Source: Limonium bicolor
Lineage: Eukaryota; Streptophyta; Magnoliopsida; Caryophyllales; Plumbaginaceae
NCBI GenBank assembly: GCA_023374045.1
Contig: CM041780.1
Location: 90,857,627 to 90,921,626 of the forward strand
DNA length: 64,000 nucleotides
Reading direction: 5' to 3'
How positions within the stretch are numbered: position 1 is the first letter of the stretch; each line of letters begins with the position of its first letter. The notes below the pieces were generated by a model. The model did not search any database. It had not been told where the DNA came from and saw only the letters and a list, made by a program, of their open reading frames with translations. The position numbers were made by a program, and so were the translations under genes. Shown here one piece after another: positions 12,653 to 26,700 of this stretch.

Positions 12653-12990
12653 GGTACTAAATTTGCATTCTAGGCTCATCATAAGTCCTAGAACTGGATG
12701 TCAAGAGGTCCAGTCGAGGCTCGTCATAAGCCCTCATGCACCAAACCCAACAATTGTACATATTCGAAATTCGTTTAGCAAATCCAACCATTGTGTTCAG
12801 GGCTTGTCCCTCACCCACAAAACCTTTGTATTCTAGACTAACTGTAAATATTTTTGCATTAAATCTTTATTTCATAGGCTGGTCATGCACCTCCTACCCT
12901 TTTGCAATCGTAGTTGCATCTCATAAACCGCAGTGAGAATTTTTGGCGCCCTCAACCTTGATCCAATTCTGCAAGGGCTTGCAGAATTGA

Positions 12991-13006
12991 ATCAAGGGGA
13001 GCCATC
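12991..13006 (+). other. Tat/Ogre-like polypurine tract
   Basis: The purine run AAGGGGAG followed by CCATC abuts the 3' LTR start TGTAGACACC. Its position and composition fit the plus-strand primer. Confidence 0.7.
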
Positions 13007-13757
13007 TGTAGACACCAAAAATTCTCACCCCATAAAGCAAATTCCAAAAATAAATAAAATAGGAAGGTCGCCTTTCTTTCCGAAACTTAATCATGTGCGT
13101 ACCAAAATGAAACCGTCCTTTTATGACAAAATTTTCTAAATTATTTTCAAAACATCCATTTTCAAACTCATCCCCTTTTGCTACACGCTTCTTTTACCAT
13201 TTTATTTTCGATTCATTTCATGTTAGGCGGTTCTGTTTTATTCACTTATTTTATTTTTCCTATTCGTCTTATCTCGGTTCATGCTACTTCGTTACTTGTT
13301 TATTTTGTCTCATTTCATTTTGTTGACACTTTTACTCGTATTCTTTTTATTTGTACTTATTTTTATCTTGTCTTTATCGTTATTATTTTAGAATCATTTT
13401 AATCATTTTATGTACCTTTTCACTATCATATTCCATAACAGTATATTTGGTTTTATCGCTAATTTGATTAAACTTCCTCTCGTCTCATTTTTATTTTTAC
13501 TTCTTGTATCTCATTTACAGTTGTTCGGACATATCTGATCTAATTTCCATTTGCCCACAGTCCGTTTCGAAACGATCGCGGGAACTAGAAGTTGTTATTA
13601 TTTTTCGGTCAATTCACCCCACTCCGGTCAACCCCATCATAGCCCATCCCATTCGTTCAGATTTTTAAATGAAGCCTATAGTATTACCGGATCCAGACCC
13701 AGCCATAACCATTATCCAAAACAAAAACCCTAGTTGCCATGTCTTCCATTCTCCCAT

Positions 13758-13764
13758 TATAAAA
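13758..13764 (+). promoter_or_regulatory. Probable LTR TATA box (3' LTR)
   Basis: TATAAAA in the same context as at 1610. Confidence 0.5.
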
Positions 13765-16700
13765 CAACAATAAAAACCCAAGAAAGCTACAGTAGCCAGA
13801 GCCGTCTTCTCCTTCCTTCGGTGTCGCTCGATCTTTTTTCCCGATCCTTTCCTTCTGTGTCGCTCGACTGGTGAACAAGCAATGACCATTGCTCTGCGCC
13901 TCCTACATTTCTCTACGCTCACGTGGCTGTGAACATACAAGCTTATACGCCTCCCTTCATTTTCCCAAATAAACCCACAACAATGTGTCCTCTCTCGGTC
14001 GATGTAATTCATCACTCCATTCGCCATACTCCTCTGTTGGTCTTCTTCTCGATTCGCCATCCAACCTCCTCAAAAACACATAACATCAAACCCTCTAACT
14101 CCCGGGTCCCGCCCCCTTCTCTCCCTCTTCCTTCTTCCCGACATTTCACATTTTGAAAATCTCAGACATGAACCCACAAACATCTTCTCCCGAGTTCATA
14201 GGACCACCACCATCGGTTATCTTCATCGATCACCACCACCTTCTTTCCCCCTACATCTCCAAAACTTGAGAACCCTAATAATAGCTAGAACATTGTAGCT
14301 GACATCTTTACTCACAATGCTACTCCTGTAAATCTCGAGAGATCGCCGACTCTCATTCGAGGTTGCCGCACCAACACCATCTTCCACCACTGCGTCGTTC
14401 AAATCTGCACCTATGACCTCGAGACCACCGTTGAAGACTTCCCCTCCTGGCTGTGTTTTCTCATTAGCGACCGAACAGGGAAGTACTATTGTTCCTGTTT
14501 TTAGTTTTATTTACTCTTCTTCCATTACAAACTTCGTTCATACTGGTTCAGGCACGATTTTCCCTGTCTACTTGTCTCTCCTTCCGCATGTATTTCAAGG
14601 CTTATTATAGTGCTTCGTTCATTTGTTTCTGGCGCTTTTTTCTGATTGAGTTACGTTTTCGAACAGATTCGCAACCATACCAGTTATAGATATTTTCGTG
14701 ATGATCCATAGATCAATCTGATCTTGGATTTTGCTCTCATCATTGCTTCGCTGTTTGCCGGAAGCGAACCTAACCCACTACGGGTCTGTAGGTTCTTGAA
14801 GTGGCATATCTGGGTATTAGATGACCAGAGACTTGTATTTTGGTCTGGTAGATCGGTTGTATTTCTAGCTATCGCTTAAGTTTGTCTGTCTGGTTGAATT
14901 TGATTTGTTGTCCTTTGTGTTTCATTTGACTCCCTACTATTCTGAGCCATTTGTACATGAGTCAATGTCGAGATGAATTGTGGTTGTCTCTAACGAGAAT
15001 CTGATGATCAATATTGGTAATATACAGGAGCAAAGTTCAGACCCATGAGTAATCTTCCTTGTTATATCTATCTGGTTACTCAATTTTTTTTGATAATCTG
15101 AGATGCGCACATATGTATTATTGTGAAATCATTGTTCTCCTCTGTTTTTCAGCCTGCGAATGTTTGTGTTCATACGTCAGATTTGAAAGAAAACAATTCC
15201 TTACTCACATTGAATACTGGGAATGGTAACGTTCTTTTAATATTATATTTTCTTGCGCAAATAGCATCAAGTCTTTTGGTTCATTGCTCTGGTTAGTGCT
15301 GGGTAAGTAATTTGTGTGTTTCATCAGGATTTAGTTGTATTCTCATATGTTGATGCTTACGACACATTTGTATCTATCACCGCTTAATGCCTTCTTTTTA
15401 TCTGGTTGAGGTACACATGAACTCTAGTCCAAGTGAAGGCGCTGGTATGCCTGGATGGGTTTTGACTATGGGATTAACAGCTTGCAGTATGAGGGTCATG
15501 CGCATACATGGACTCGGCTCGCACATGGACTAGGCTCGGAGAACTTTTGGAGAATAAATTTTTGCGGCAAGAAAAGCTCTTGATTGGGCTAAACAATTAC
15601 CAGCTAAATTTTCATTTTACATTATTATTGTCTATCTTTTGATTCAGTAATTCCATGTTCACTTGCCTCTGTTGGATTTTATAATTGTTTCTAGTATAAC
15701 GTGTGTTCATTTCATGCTACTTACTGTTAATTAGTGTTAACTGGCTATTTAAGACTGACCTAATACGCTGTATGCTAAAAATAATTGTCGTTGTCGTTTT
15801 GATTTACTCTATTATGTCTATCCATTTCGTGTTTGAATACAATGTCCGTATGCTATCTGAATTCAATTGCAGATAAAAAAAAAGCAAAAAAAACAGAAAC
15901 GGAAATAAATGCGTGTATCTGTCTCCTTTCAGTTTTGTTAGATTCATATTATTTGTCCTATTCGTTACCTATTATAGCTAGTTAGGTAATTGTTGGGCCC
16001 AGCCCAATATGAGACCCGATATCTAGGAAGCCCTAGTTAGCCCATAGGTCACCCCTTTGTAGAAAAGCCTTAGGTTTGGGGTATCCTCAATGCATACGGG
16101 TTCTAGACACGGTCCATGTGAGGAATACCTGTTTTCCTCAAAACTTTTCAAATCATCCCTTAATATTAGAATAAAATGCACAATCAACATTCCAATGCAT
16201 AACCCGGTCCATTTCCAAAGCCTAAATTGGCCCACTTTTCTAAGGTCCAAACCTGGCCCACTTCTCCAAGGCCTATATCCACTCAGCCCAATCCACAATT
16301 CAGTTCCAAAATCAATTCAATTTGAGGCCCCAAAAATTCATTCCAAATTCAATTCCAAAACAACCCAATTTCGGAAACCCAAATCAAGGCCCAGTTCGAG
16401 GCCCGATCCAGCCTAAAACCTCGACCAAGGCCCAATTTGACCTAAATCAACCCAAAAGCCCAACCAAGGCCTAAACCCGGCCCGCTTTTCCAAGGCCCAA
16501 AAGCCCAATTCGGCCCTTAGCCCAATCACCTCAATGCCCAAATCTCAAGTTGGCCCATAACCCAATCACCCAAAGGATCAAAGGCCCAATTCAACCCAAA
16601 AGCCTAACCCAGACCCAAACCTTGACCAAGGCCCAATCTGATCCAACTTTGACCCGGTCCAACTTTGATCTTGGCCCGAACTTTGACCTTGACATGAACT

Positions 16701-17422
16701 TTAACCAACCAAACTTTGACCAAGGCCCAAACTTCCAACTTTGACCCGATCCAACTTTGACCAATCTTAACTTTGACCTTGACCCAACTTTGACCAACAT
16801 GAACATTGACCTTGACCCCACTTTGACTTGATCCCACTTTGACTCAGTCTAACTTTGACTCGGTCCTTTTTTCAGACCCAACTCAAATTCAAACCAAATT
16901 CAATTCAATTCAAATTCATTCAATTCTTAATTCAATTCAATTCAAATTCATTCAATTCTTAATTCAAAATTCATTCCAACTCAATCTCAATTTCAATTCA
17001 ATCCCAATTCAAATCAAAATTTATTCAACTCCAAGTTCATCTCAATTCAATCCCAATCCCTATTCAAATCAAAATTTATTCGACTCCAAGTTCATCTCAA
17101 TTCAATTCCAAACTCATTCAAATCAAAATTTATTTCAATTCAAATCAATATTCATTCAACCCCGATTCAACTTCGATTTCAATTCTATTCCGATTTCTCC
17201 CACACTCTAAATGTCTCATAGACCCGAGCGTCTCACAGACTTTGTCATTCCAATGATTTGAATGTCTCACTGACCTGTACATCTCACAGACCCGAGCGTC
17301 TCACAGATTCGAGCGTCTCACAGACTTCAACATCTCAAGGTTTCAAACGACTCATAGACCCGAGTGTCTCACAAACTACCCCCTCAAATCCGAAACTTCA
17401 AACATCTCCAAAAAAACCTGAA

Positions 17423-17462
17423 CTACGTAAGGTCTGATCTCAACAGGGAGTTGAGTACGTAG
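17423..17462 (+). other. Conserved LTR stem-loop, 3' LTR copy
   Basis: Complete version: CTACGTA, nine bases, CTCAAC, AGGGA, GTTGAG, TACGTAG. The outer and inner stems are both perfect. Confidence 0.65.
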
Positions 17463-18238
17463 GCAGCCCATCTAGGGTGCGACCCCATTCCAAACAAAAA
17501 ATCTCTTTTCCCCTTTTAAGGTGACTCTCATATCTCTCAAAACACGCAAGCCTTCTTCGGCTCCCACAAACTTCATACCATCAAACTCCAAGTCTTGTCT
17601 ATCCACTCAACCTCGGACTTTTCCCAAATCTTCATTTTGCACTCATCCGAATTCACCAATCCTTTCTTTTGGCGCCAGCTTGGCAGAAAAGCTCGCCTCA
17701 TCCACTCGTTTTCTCCCCTCCTGTCCCAATCCTATCCTTGGCTTTTAAATGAATCTCTCTAACAAGGTTTTGAAAGAAGGCAATCCCGACAATTGGAGAC
17801 CGAGGTTTCCTCGGGCACCAATCCGAAGTCGTGGTCGTTGCCACTTCTAAGGGGTGTAACCCAGTGCGAACCCACAATAGAATCTCTGAAATGACCAGAT
17901 AAGTCCTATCCATAGGCAACAAATTCAGAGTCAACCAATGGTTCTTAGAACCCTCCCTCTCTTTCTTCCTAGTTATCATAGGTCAAACTAGGTGGTGACT
18001 CTAGTCAATTTCGCCCTTAGGGCATAAGTCCGCGTGGAGCCCATTGAGAGCGGGTGTAGTGCACACTTGTACTCCCCTTTATGCTTTCTGGGAAAGACGG
18101 ACGATGTAGTAGGTATTTGAGGGACGCCAGAATAACGGGTTTTCACCCTCCACATAATGGCATTTTAGGATCTAGCTTCTCAGCTATAACCATATTTAGA
18201 TAGACCCCCCCCATCAAACCGAAAAATCACCCTCCACA

Positions 18239-18242
18239 TACT
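18239..18242. repeat. Target site duplication of the Tat/Ogre-like element, right copy
   Basis: TACT, matching 842-845. LARD-A interior resumes immediately after it. Confidence 0.75.
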
Positions 18243-18316
18243 TGTTCACATACAAATCACAGTGCAACAGTACAATGAAAGTGTACTTCCATGCTAAAAT
18301 GCTAAAACGCGGTAGG

Positions 18317-18334
18317 CTCTCCTCCCCCCCCTTA
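18317..18334 (-). other. Second polypurine-like tract in LARD-A
   Basis: On the minus strand this reads TTAAGGGGGGGGAGGAGAG and has GGGGCGTACC upstream. It resembles the true tract at 419 and the internal tract of LARD-B at 33001, with the same flanking layout of TTAAAA and GCCC. It lies roughly 500 bp from the true tract once the Tat/Ogre-like insertion is removed. Confidence 0.45.
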
Positions 18335-20209
18335 AAAAGAGGGGTACGCCCCCTACCCTAGACTATCACAACTTGTCTGGAAATAGTGAGCAATCTTCAC
18401 TCTTATTTAAAACTTACGATTAGTTTAAAAGATACCTCTCGGCTGTAAGATTTTAGGTGGGTATGGCACATATTTTGGTTAAGATACGTGAAATACGTTG
18501 TGCATTTCCCTTGAGCTCAGAGATAATTTTAACTGATGGGACCACCCGCTTCCGTTGCGCGACTCTGAATAAGTATGTTCAATCATTTTGGAATAGTCTT
18601 AAATGCGCTTCATAGGTGGTATATTTAATTTTCTTATGTTCACATGTAGGGTTGATGAGTTGTGTTCACCATTATTTTCGTTTGATTGTCATTGTTGATC
18701 TTGACTGGACTTTTGTCCGTTTACGGGGTATTGCCCCTAAGAATTCATGCATTCTCTGACATGTTTTATTTTACATTATCATGCTTTTATATTTGAATCC
18801 TGTATGTATAGGTGAAGGTGATCTTCCATCTTGTTTGTTGTCAAGTTATTCCATGTCTTGTTTAGACTGTCGGATTGATGTGCCGCGGTATGCCACCGCT
18901 CCTGATTATCTTGTCTCTTAGTAGCTGTTAGTTGCAGCATAGCTTGGTATTCTTCGTTGTATATCTTTTTACTGTACGTCGGCTTCCAATAATATTGTAA
19001 GGTTTGTCCATCCTGTGATGTTCAGGCACATGTGATGTATCTTTCATTACCTTTTTGAGCAAATCTACTACGAGGTTCTTCCTCTATGTGGCATATACTG
19101 TAATACAGTTCACCTTCCATTTGATTTTTCGTCGTTGAGTTCTTTTCCTGTGTTCTTCCCGCTAGTTGCCTTCGCATATGGGGTATCTTCTTGATATATA
19201 TTATTACTTACTTGTCCAATTTAGGATTACTCCTTGTCAAGTCCATAAGCTCTCGCACGTCTGGTTGAAGCATTCTTCCTTCCATGGGTCCTTACCCGAT
19301 TGGTTTACTATATAATTCATCATTGATAGTGGTAGTGTCCTGATAGTGGGGTTCATCATCTTTGTCGGTGTTGCTGATGCATTCAGTGGTTCAGTTTTGT
19401 TGTAAATAGTTGTAGTATTCTTGTTGGTCTTGACTTTGTCTTCTATTTCACCTCTTGTAGCTGTAATCGTCGGCCTTGGGTCTTGAATAAATATACTGGG
19501 GTATATTAAAGTTCTTCTCTTTGACCTTCAGGTCATCATCCCGTGGTTTAGGTATTTGGGTTTACTGTTACCATATTCGGTTTTCATTTTCAATGTAATG
19601 TATGAGCTACGGTCGAGAGCCGTGCATCTTGTATATAGTAATAAAGATTTCCTGTTTATATTGATTCACTAATTGTCGGTATTACATACCCGATCTTTTA
19701 TTGTCTGTTCATTAAGTACCACAGTAGGGTTCCCGTTAGGGTTTCTAACAGGTACATATTTCTCACAATTCCAAATGTTTCCACGGTTTATGAATTAACT
19801 CATGTGAGTATTAATATAATGTTTCTACTCTTTACATTTTACCAAGCTTATAGGTAGGTTTCCCATTTAATATACTGGGTTTGCATCCATAAAGGACATG
19901 AAAGTCTATCTTTCCCTTCAGATGGTAATATGGCCATATTTAGAAGGTAGTTTGAGAATACTCCTTTATAGGTAATTGTTTCTTGATCCCATATTTAATT
20001 TATTAACATGGTTCGTGGTATATTAACTGTTAGTATTTCCTTCACAGTTGAGTATTTTTTCGACATACGCGGAGTTGTTTTAGCTATTAATCTCTTCAGG
20101 ATAGCTTGGTTAATTTAACTTTTAACTTACATCCTCAACATCTAATATACTTTTTAGACAGATTTTAGATTAGATTTAAGAATAAATATTTACTTATCAC
20201 AGAGATATT

Positions 20210-20372
20210 GGTGACCACTTGTTGGGGAGTCTCAGGAATCATCCAACCCTGTCGGGTCAGCGTCAGTGTCGAACTATCCTTCCACTCCATTTTGTGTTTG
20301 GTTTTCCCTTGATCTGACCAGGACCAAGTTCGACCTCCCACGTCAAATATCAAACAACCACATAATTGCAAA
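20210..20372 (-). other. Module shared by LARD-A and LARD-B interiors
   Basis: About 160 bp here aligns with 32287-32420 of LARD-B although the interiors are otherwise hard to align. It contains an imperfect inverted repeat with arms 20243-20265 and 20310-20333. Both arms carry GGTCAG where LARD-B has GATCAG in both arms. A 68-codon minus-strand frame crosses it, but the LARD-B copy is interrupted by stops. Confidence 0.6.
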
Positions 20373-22362
20373 TTTCCAAATTTTATCTTATCAAGACTTT
20401 GTGACGTGGTGATTACAACATTCTTCCTTGACTGTTATACAACTACTCTAGTAACTGTTGTAACTTACACTCGAAACTAGTGTATTCCTTAATCCCCAGA
20501 ATTAAATTCCTTTGATCAAATCATTAAGCGGGAAGCCAGTTTTTCCTCTTGGCATAAAAGATAAATTCTTGTTAAAACATCTAGACACATACTGTCTATT
20601 AATTATATTCAGCAATCATTTGACTCTTAAACACATCATGCAAGCAATAAATTCAGTTATGGACTTGGATACCTTGAAATATACTCTTCTCTTTAGAAGG
20701 CTTTATCTAGTATTTAACTTATCAAGGCCTGATCGTTGCCTAGACTTTGGTTACCATCACTTGGAATAAAGATAGTAAGTTATTACTAAATTTGGAATAA
20801 GACTCCAGAAAATTTTTGTAACTCAACCTATAATTAAGATTCCATAAAGTATTAATCTCTCCGCCTTAAAGCTTGGCCCTTTTTTTCTTGTTATATTTAA
20901 ACTTCATGGGTCAGGTGAATCATATGTTCAACCTAGGTTAACTATCTTTTATTAATAGTACCATTCCAAACTAGGGGTTCCCAGTTTGAATCCTACGGTT
21001 TGGTGACAAGACAATCAAAACTTATGGTTCATTCTTATCTCTTAGAAACATGGTAAATCCACAACTCAATGGCTTCCAAAAAATAGGTCGCTTAGGTGTA
21101 TAAAATAGAGGATTTAAAATCACAGAGATTGGTATATATAGTTAGGAAATTTCGCGTGTAAAACACTTGTTACAAGTCAAGGGGTATGTTCTCCCCCCTC
21201 TTAAAATTTAACTCCACTCACCTTAGTGTATATATGAATTCAAACTCTCAATATAGCTTACTCTGCCTCCATAGAGAGTTATTGGTTTATTATGATCGTA
21301 TAAAAATTTATACTACATTGGGAGGTAACTTCATTTATTCTCAGGTGTTCTTTACTTACTTTCTCAAATTGAGCTGTCATGGAAGACATATGCTCGTATA
21401 AATCCATAGGATAGAGTAGGACATGTGCCTCAAAATAGGTAGGTATATTTTATGATACTCATCCCTCTGAAATATATCAATACTCCTCAAAAGTTTTTAG
21501 GTTTATAACCTCCCAATTATATGTATTTATATATAGCATTTAGTATTGCTATTTGGTAGTTCTCCCTGACTTCAGAATATACGGATTCCAAAGTTTGTTC
21601 TTTCCTCACTGTTTATTAGGAGTCCAGCATTGTCACTGTAATGACACTAGCTGAGACCCTTGGTATTTGAGCAGATATTACATCCCGCGTTTATTTATGT
21701 TGGATGTTTATCTATGATGAGATTCTGTATAATTTTTCTTGATATTATCATTGGTTATTTTTGTAGGACTATTCTGATAGTCATACTTCAAGGTCTCGCA
21801 CGGTCTTCTCGCGAAGTTAATAAGGGATTGTAAGATTTTCCCGTCCCGCACTGGGCAGCAAGCTCAGTGCCTGGTATCCCATAAAATTCAGTGTTTTTTC
21901 TCTTCCCGTGTGGGTCTTCGTTCTCTTTTTTTGGTTGGTCTACTGGAGCAGCACTTGTTGTAGCAAGTGCGTCATGCAGGTTGGATCATCATGCAGTGTA
22001 TGTCCATTGAGATATACTCTTATTCCATCATCACTGTATACACAGCTTCTCTGGTTGTCATTGGTATAGCATCACTGTTATTCGTCGTCAGCTCCGTGTA
22101 AATGACAGTTGGCGTCGTACGGTCTTCAACAAATCCTTTTCGCCGGTTTAGGTAGTCTTAAGTATTTGTTTTAATGTATTCCTTTTCATGACATCTGCTC
22201 GTTATTTAGGCAGGTCTAGTTTGTAGTTACTGTAAGTTTGAACAGTTATTAACGCCCTTCGGCGGACCAAGTAAAAACTGACTTTCTATTCCTCACTGTT
22301 CTATCACACACCCTGTATCCCAGGCTAATTTCGGTTGTACTCAGATCTCAGAGCGCAACTAC

Positions 22363-22374
22363 GCTCTGATACCA
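22363..22374 (-). other. LARD-A primer-binding site, tRNA-iMet type
   Basis: The minus strand reads TGGTATCAGAGC, the usual plant primer site complementary to initiator methionine tRNA. It lies five bases from the LTR start at 22380 and fixes the element on the minus strand. Confidence 0.9.
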
Positions 22375-23121
22375 CTTTTTGTAACACCCCAACCCGAAAT
22401 CCAATAACCTGAACGATGATAGCTCCCAAAGATAACTAGAAATGCAGCGGAAAATATATACATAACAACGGGTGGTGCTACAACGCCGCTAGTCACCCAT
22501 GTGACTAACAAGGCTAACTCCAATACAACTTACAAATGATGCGGTCTGAGCGCTGAGTACAAACCTCTTAAAACAACAAAAGTCGATAATAAACATACAG
22601 TATTGTAAGATGACACCGGTGGTAATAAACCCCTGTCTTAATTCTACCCACCTACACTCGGTCGGGCAATCTCTTCATTCTTCAGGTACCTGGAATTGTT
22701 TAGCCATGAAACGGCTCAGCAAAAATAATTTGCCGGTATGAAATCATGCAGCCCACAAGCTACTGGGCCACACCAACTATTTTGTCGAATACATGCAAGT
22801 CATTTTTATAAAGCTGTAAATAAACATCATAACATAATCATAACAAGCATCCATACAAGGATGACAATGTCACACAGAACAAGACTGCGGAAGGTCAAGT
22901 TAGATGTCCTGTATTTAATCATCAGTAGTCAGATCCTCACAATGGGACTAACATGTATATAAGTACTTCACAGCAGTGGAGGTATTGTGACCTCGTTAAC
23001 CTCCTTCGTGGAGTAAGATAGTCGGGTATGATAAACCCTTAGACGAGATGGGACTCTCGTACATTAGGTGGGTAATTAGTCCCTCAGAAGATAACGTAGT
23101 TAACTCCTGCACTATAGAAAG

Positions 23122-23273
23122 GTGGGAATCGAACCCTCGAGGAATAAAGTCTTCCTCCCCACTTGAACTGTTGGGAATTGAACCCTCGAGAGGAATGAAG
23201 TCTTCCTCCCCACTTGAACTGTTGGGAATCGAACCCTCGAGAGGAATAAAGTCTTCCTCCCCACTTGTACTGT
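23122..23273 (-). repeat. Three-copy 51 bp tandem repeat with B-box-like motif
   Basis: Units start at about 23122, 23171 and 23222. Each contains, on the minus strand, CGAGGGTTCGATTCCC (one copy has CAATTCCC). This matches the T-arm/B-box of tRNA genes. No A-box, anticodon arm or acceptor stem accompanies it, so it is not a tRNA gene. Confidence 0.8.
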
Positions 23274-23708
23274 TTCGTCGCGACGTAAATTGTATAGGAG
23301 ACGACCTGTGACAGGTACAACTCCGGTAGCATGCATGGCCAGCTCCAACTGGGCTCCTCGTTCTCGTAGTATAGAATTGTTAAATGTCACTCAAGGACAA
23401 TGATCGAGAACACAATGTGTATTGTCGGTTGTCACGTTTAGAACAACGACGTTTGTTATAAAGTGAAGTTAGTGAGAAACTTGAGTACAAGTTCTCGGTA
23501 TAATAAAGCGCAGGTATTTAATCCACTGGTAAGGTAGTGTTGTATGCGTGGGACATACACGTTACAGTTAGCAACATCACGCACATAATAACACAACAGT
23601 GCACAAGAGTAATACTACATTTTACAACAATTGTCTTGGTCGTTATTTCAAACAACAGATAGCACACAAGCCGGTGTAATCCAGTAGAAAGCAGACTGCA
23701 AGAATTCC

Positions 23709-23720
23709 ATACCGTTCACC
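23709..23720 (-). other. ATACCGTTCACC motif shared by several LTR families
   Basis: The same 12-mer occurs at 29022 and 38793 in LARD-B and, reversed, at 42101 in the plus-strand LTR remnant. It is always 1.3-1.4 kb from the inner LTR end. Its function is unknown. Confidence 0.5.
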
Positions 23721-26700
23721 GTAGACTGTACTTGTTTAGTTCCCGGTCAACGTCTAGTCAAACAATGTCCTAGAATAGGATTAATCTGAGAGTGTTAATT
23801 TATGTAACTCTCATATAATAATTTCATTGATTCATGAAACGATTTCATATTCGTTATTTTCACGTGAGGTTTATTTCTTTATACTTAGGTAGTTTCTTTA
23901 ACCTCTTTTCCTTATTATTATTTAAGTATTTATATATTTCCAAAACATGTAGTCCTAATTTATAAGACTTATATGTGTGGTAATTTCTTTTAATTACCTC
24001 ACGATTGGATGTATAACGTATTTGTTATTCCTTTTGACTTATCTTTAAATCCTTTAATGTTTATAACTATATATTCATGTACCATTTATGTTACATGTTT
24101 TACCATTGTCCAAATGACATAGTAACTTATAATTTTATCAATGACATTTATTGGTCACATGCTAGTTAATTCTCCCCTTAACTTTATTCTAAAAATATAC
24201 TATAGCTCCAAATATTATTTGGTGTTTCCACATTAAATCCCTTATATTCTTTTCCTTTTGATTTACTTGAAAATCGAAAATATATATATTTCATACACAT
24301 GTATTATTTATGATACTTTATATATAATTGTCTAAATGACATAACCACGTAATAACTCTTCAAACTATATTTACATGTCACACATGGACATATTATTCCC
24401 ATATCTTTTATTATTCACAACTAGCCCCAATAAATATTATTTCTCTACAAATGAATTACTTGTACTTGTATATATAGTTTTAATTTCTTAAATCCTTAAA
24501 TCATAATTTCTTTTTCTAAATTTCCTAAATATCCATATAGGACCTACAAATATTTTTAATCCCATAAATACATCATACTTTTCGGTTATTATATTATAAC
24601 TTCATTTATTTCGTAAACTTTACTTTATACTCCAAAATACATTATAATACATGGTTTCATTTCCTTAATTAATTAATTCACTAAACTACCACTATAAATT
24701 TGGTAATTATTTTTGAACACCATAACTTTAATAAATCACCAATTAGCCACATTTATTTTCGGCTATGCCATGTAGTTTCTTATAATTACATTTTAACTCT
24801 AACCTCATTATTATTATAGTTTTAATTCCTTATTTAATTATATTACAAAACCACCATCAATATTTTGGTATATAACTTTTGAACATTATAACTTTTCGAA
24901 AATTACAATTTGGCCCTCAAACTTTCGGCCTTACTATAATATTTTCTATAATTACAATTTAACACAAAATCTTATAACCTTTACATAATGTCTTATAACT
25001 ATAGTTTTAATTTTAATTCTTCTTAATTGCCGAATATATATATATAAAAATTCTTAAATTACAAATCTAACCACAAACAATTCGGCTTTGACATAAACTT
25101 TCCTTTATTTACATTTTCACCCCTAAACTTTATAATAGTTACTTAATAACTTATAAACTATAGTTTAAATATTTAATTCCTCAAAATTTCGAAGGTGAAC
25201 TTTATAATTCTCTTAATTATGAATTCGCCCATATTCAACTCCAAACTTTCATAATAAGTTTTATAAATTACATAATAGCCCAAAACTTTATACATTGTCA
25301 TTTTAACACTTGTTTAAATTGGCTAAAATTCATAAACTTAATTCCTAACTTTATATTATATCATACTTATCCCAAGGATACCCTTTACTCTCGGTTTTTA
25401 TGATATATACACCAACCTTTGCAAAATTTACATTTTAGCCACATAAATTAATTAATTAGCCATTTAAGCACTAATAAAATATTTCTAACTCACCAAACTT
25501 TATAATATGTTTATATACATAAGTAGCTCATTAAAACCTATTTTTCAGTTAGACCATTCGGCCATAATTAAATAGTTACCATATAGTATATAAAAGTGGT
25601 TTTATATATCAAAATAATTACACATAAATTCATATGAGTCATATATCCATGTAAAAATTATTGTAATGTCTTATATTGATTCTTAGCTCAGAATAGAGCA
25701 TATTTTCCCTTGACAATTCGGCTTGAATTGGTACTTAACATAGATAAATTTTGTGACACAAAATGTGTCTTAAGGTAAATATTTTCCATATATGTTATAG
25801 ATTATATTTTTGTATATTATACCATATAGTTTCGGTTTTAGATACCCTAGGAGATGTACATATTTTTTGTATAATTTTTTAGAAGCTTAACCAAGATTAA
25901 ATCATAAAGATTAACTTAGTAAACTTACTTCTTAATAAAGGTGGTTAAGTGCTTGAACTCTTCTTGAATCTCCAAGCATTCTCCAAACGAATCTTGATGC
26001 TCCACTTCGGTTTTATGCAAGAGGTGAAGGTGTTTAGGAGTTAGATCTTTAACAAAGATCTTAAGTAGATTTGTAAGTAGTTTTTCAAGGATTTACCTTA
26101 AGCTTTTCTCCTTAGGATTTCGGCTCACTTAAGGTGGATGAAGAACAAACTTTCCTTCATGAAAATGAAGAAGAAAAACCTTAGAAGAAGTAGAAATCGG
26201 TTGCACACAAAAATGTGCTTTAAGGATTTTCAAGCATGAAAATACCTTAAGGTAACTTTGAGATGCTCCTTGGATTAATGTTGATTTAGACAACCTCCTT
26301 GGAGTATATGTTGATGCCGAATTGCTATGGTTGTGCTAGGAAGAGTTCTACTTCAAGGCTTGACAAGAAATGCTAGGAAATTACCTAAAGATGAAGATAG
26401 AAGTTAAAACTCCATTAATGGACTTAAGAGCTTCAAAGGAAGAAGATGAAAGAAGAAGAGAGGAACTTACCAACCGGTTGCAAGGAGGAAATGAGATGGG
26501 AATTGCAACCGTAGGCTTAAGACAAGTGGTAAGGATTTTTGTTTTGTTTATTCTAATGTTAATTTGACTAACCTTTCCATTTGTTTATTCCATAGGTTGT
26601 TGGATCAATAAATGCCCATTTTCTATGCATGTTTTCGGCCATGTGGTGAGACAAGGCAAGGTGGAAGAAAATAATGTGAGCTAAATGTCAAGGTAAGTTA

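Larger units (their letters stand above)
846..18238 (+). mobile_element. Complete non-autonomous Ty3/gypsy Tat/Ogre-like LTR retrotransposon
   Basis: A 17.4 kb element with 5.2 kb LTRs (846-6088 and 13007-18238) that begin TGTAGACACC and end CCTCCACA. It has a primer-binding site (6092-6109), a polypurine tract (12991-13006) and a target duplication. The primer site TGGCGACTCTGCTGGGGA is of the kind described for Ogre/Tat elements, which use tRNA-Arg. The 6.9 kb interior has no open frame above about 130 codons and no gag, protease, reverse transcriptase or integrase motif that I can find, so it would have needed proteins from a relative. It sits in the interior of LARD-A. Confidence 0.9.
13007..18238 (+). 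repeat. 3' LTR of the Tat/Ogre-like element
   Basis: A 5232 bp LTR paired with 846-6088 and carrying the same internal landmarks: TATA box at 13758, GGCCCAA/TTTGACC tract 16199-16860 and an intact 40 bp stem-loop at 17423-17462. Differences from the 5' copy are mostly missing or extra single bases, with few substitutions. This points to a young insertion, sequence error, or both. Confidence 0.9.
18243..22362 (-). mobile_element. LARD-A interior, 5'-proximal part
   Basis: About 4.1 kb of non-coding interior. With 419-845 it gives an interior of roughly 4.6 kb, shorter than each LTR. No reverse transcriptase, integrase or gag motif is visible on either strand. Landmarks are a second polypurine-like tract (18317-18334), another C-rich tract (21191-21202) and a module shared with LARD-B (20210-20372). 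I infer a large retrotransposon derivative (LARD) mobilised in trans. Confidence 0.75.

Noticed and set aside
23122..23273. tRNA gene or tRNA cluster
   Set aside because: Only the T-arm-like motif is present. No A-box, anticodon arm or acceptor stem.
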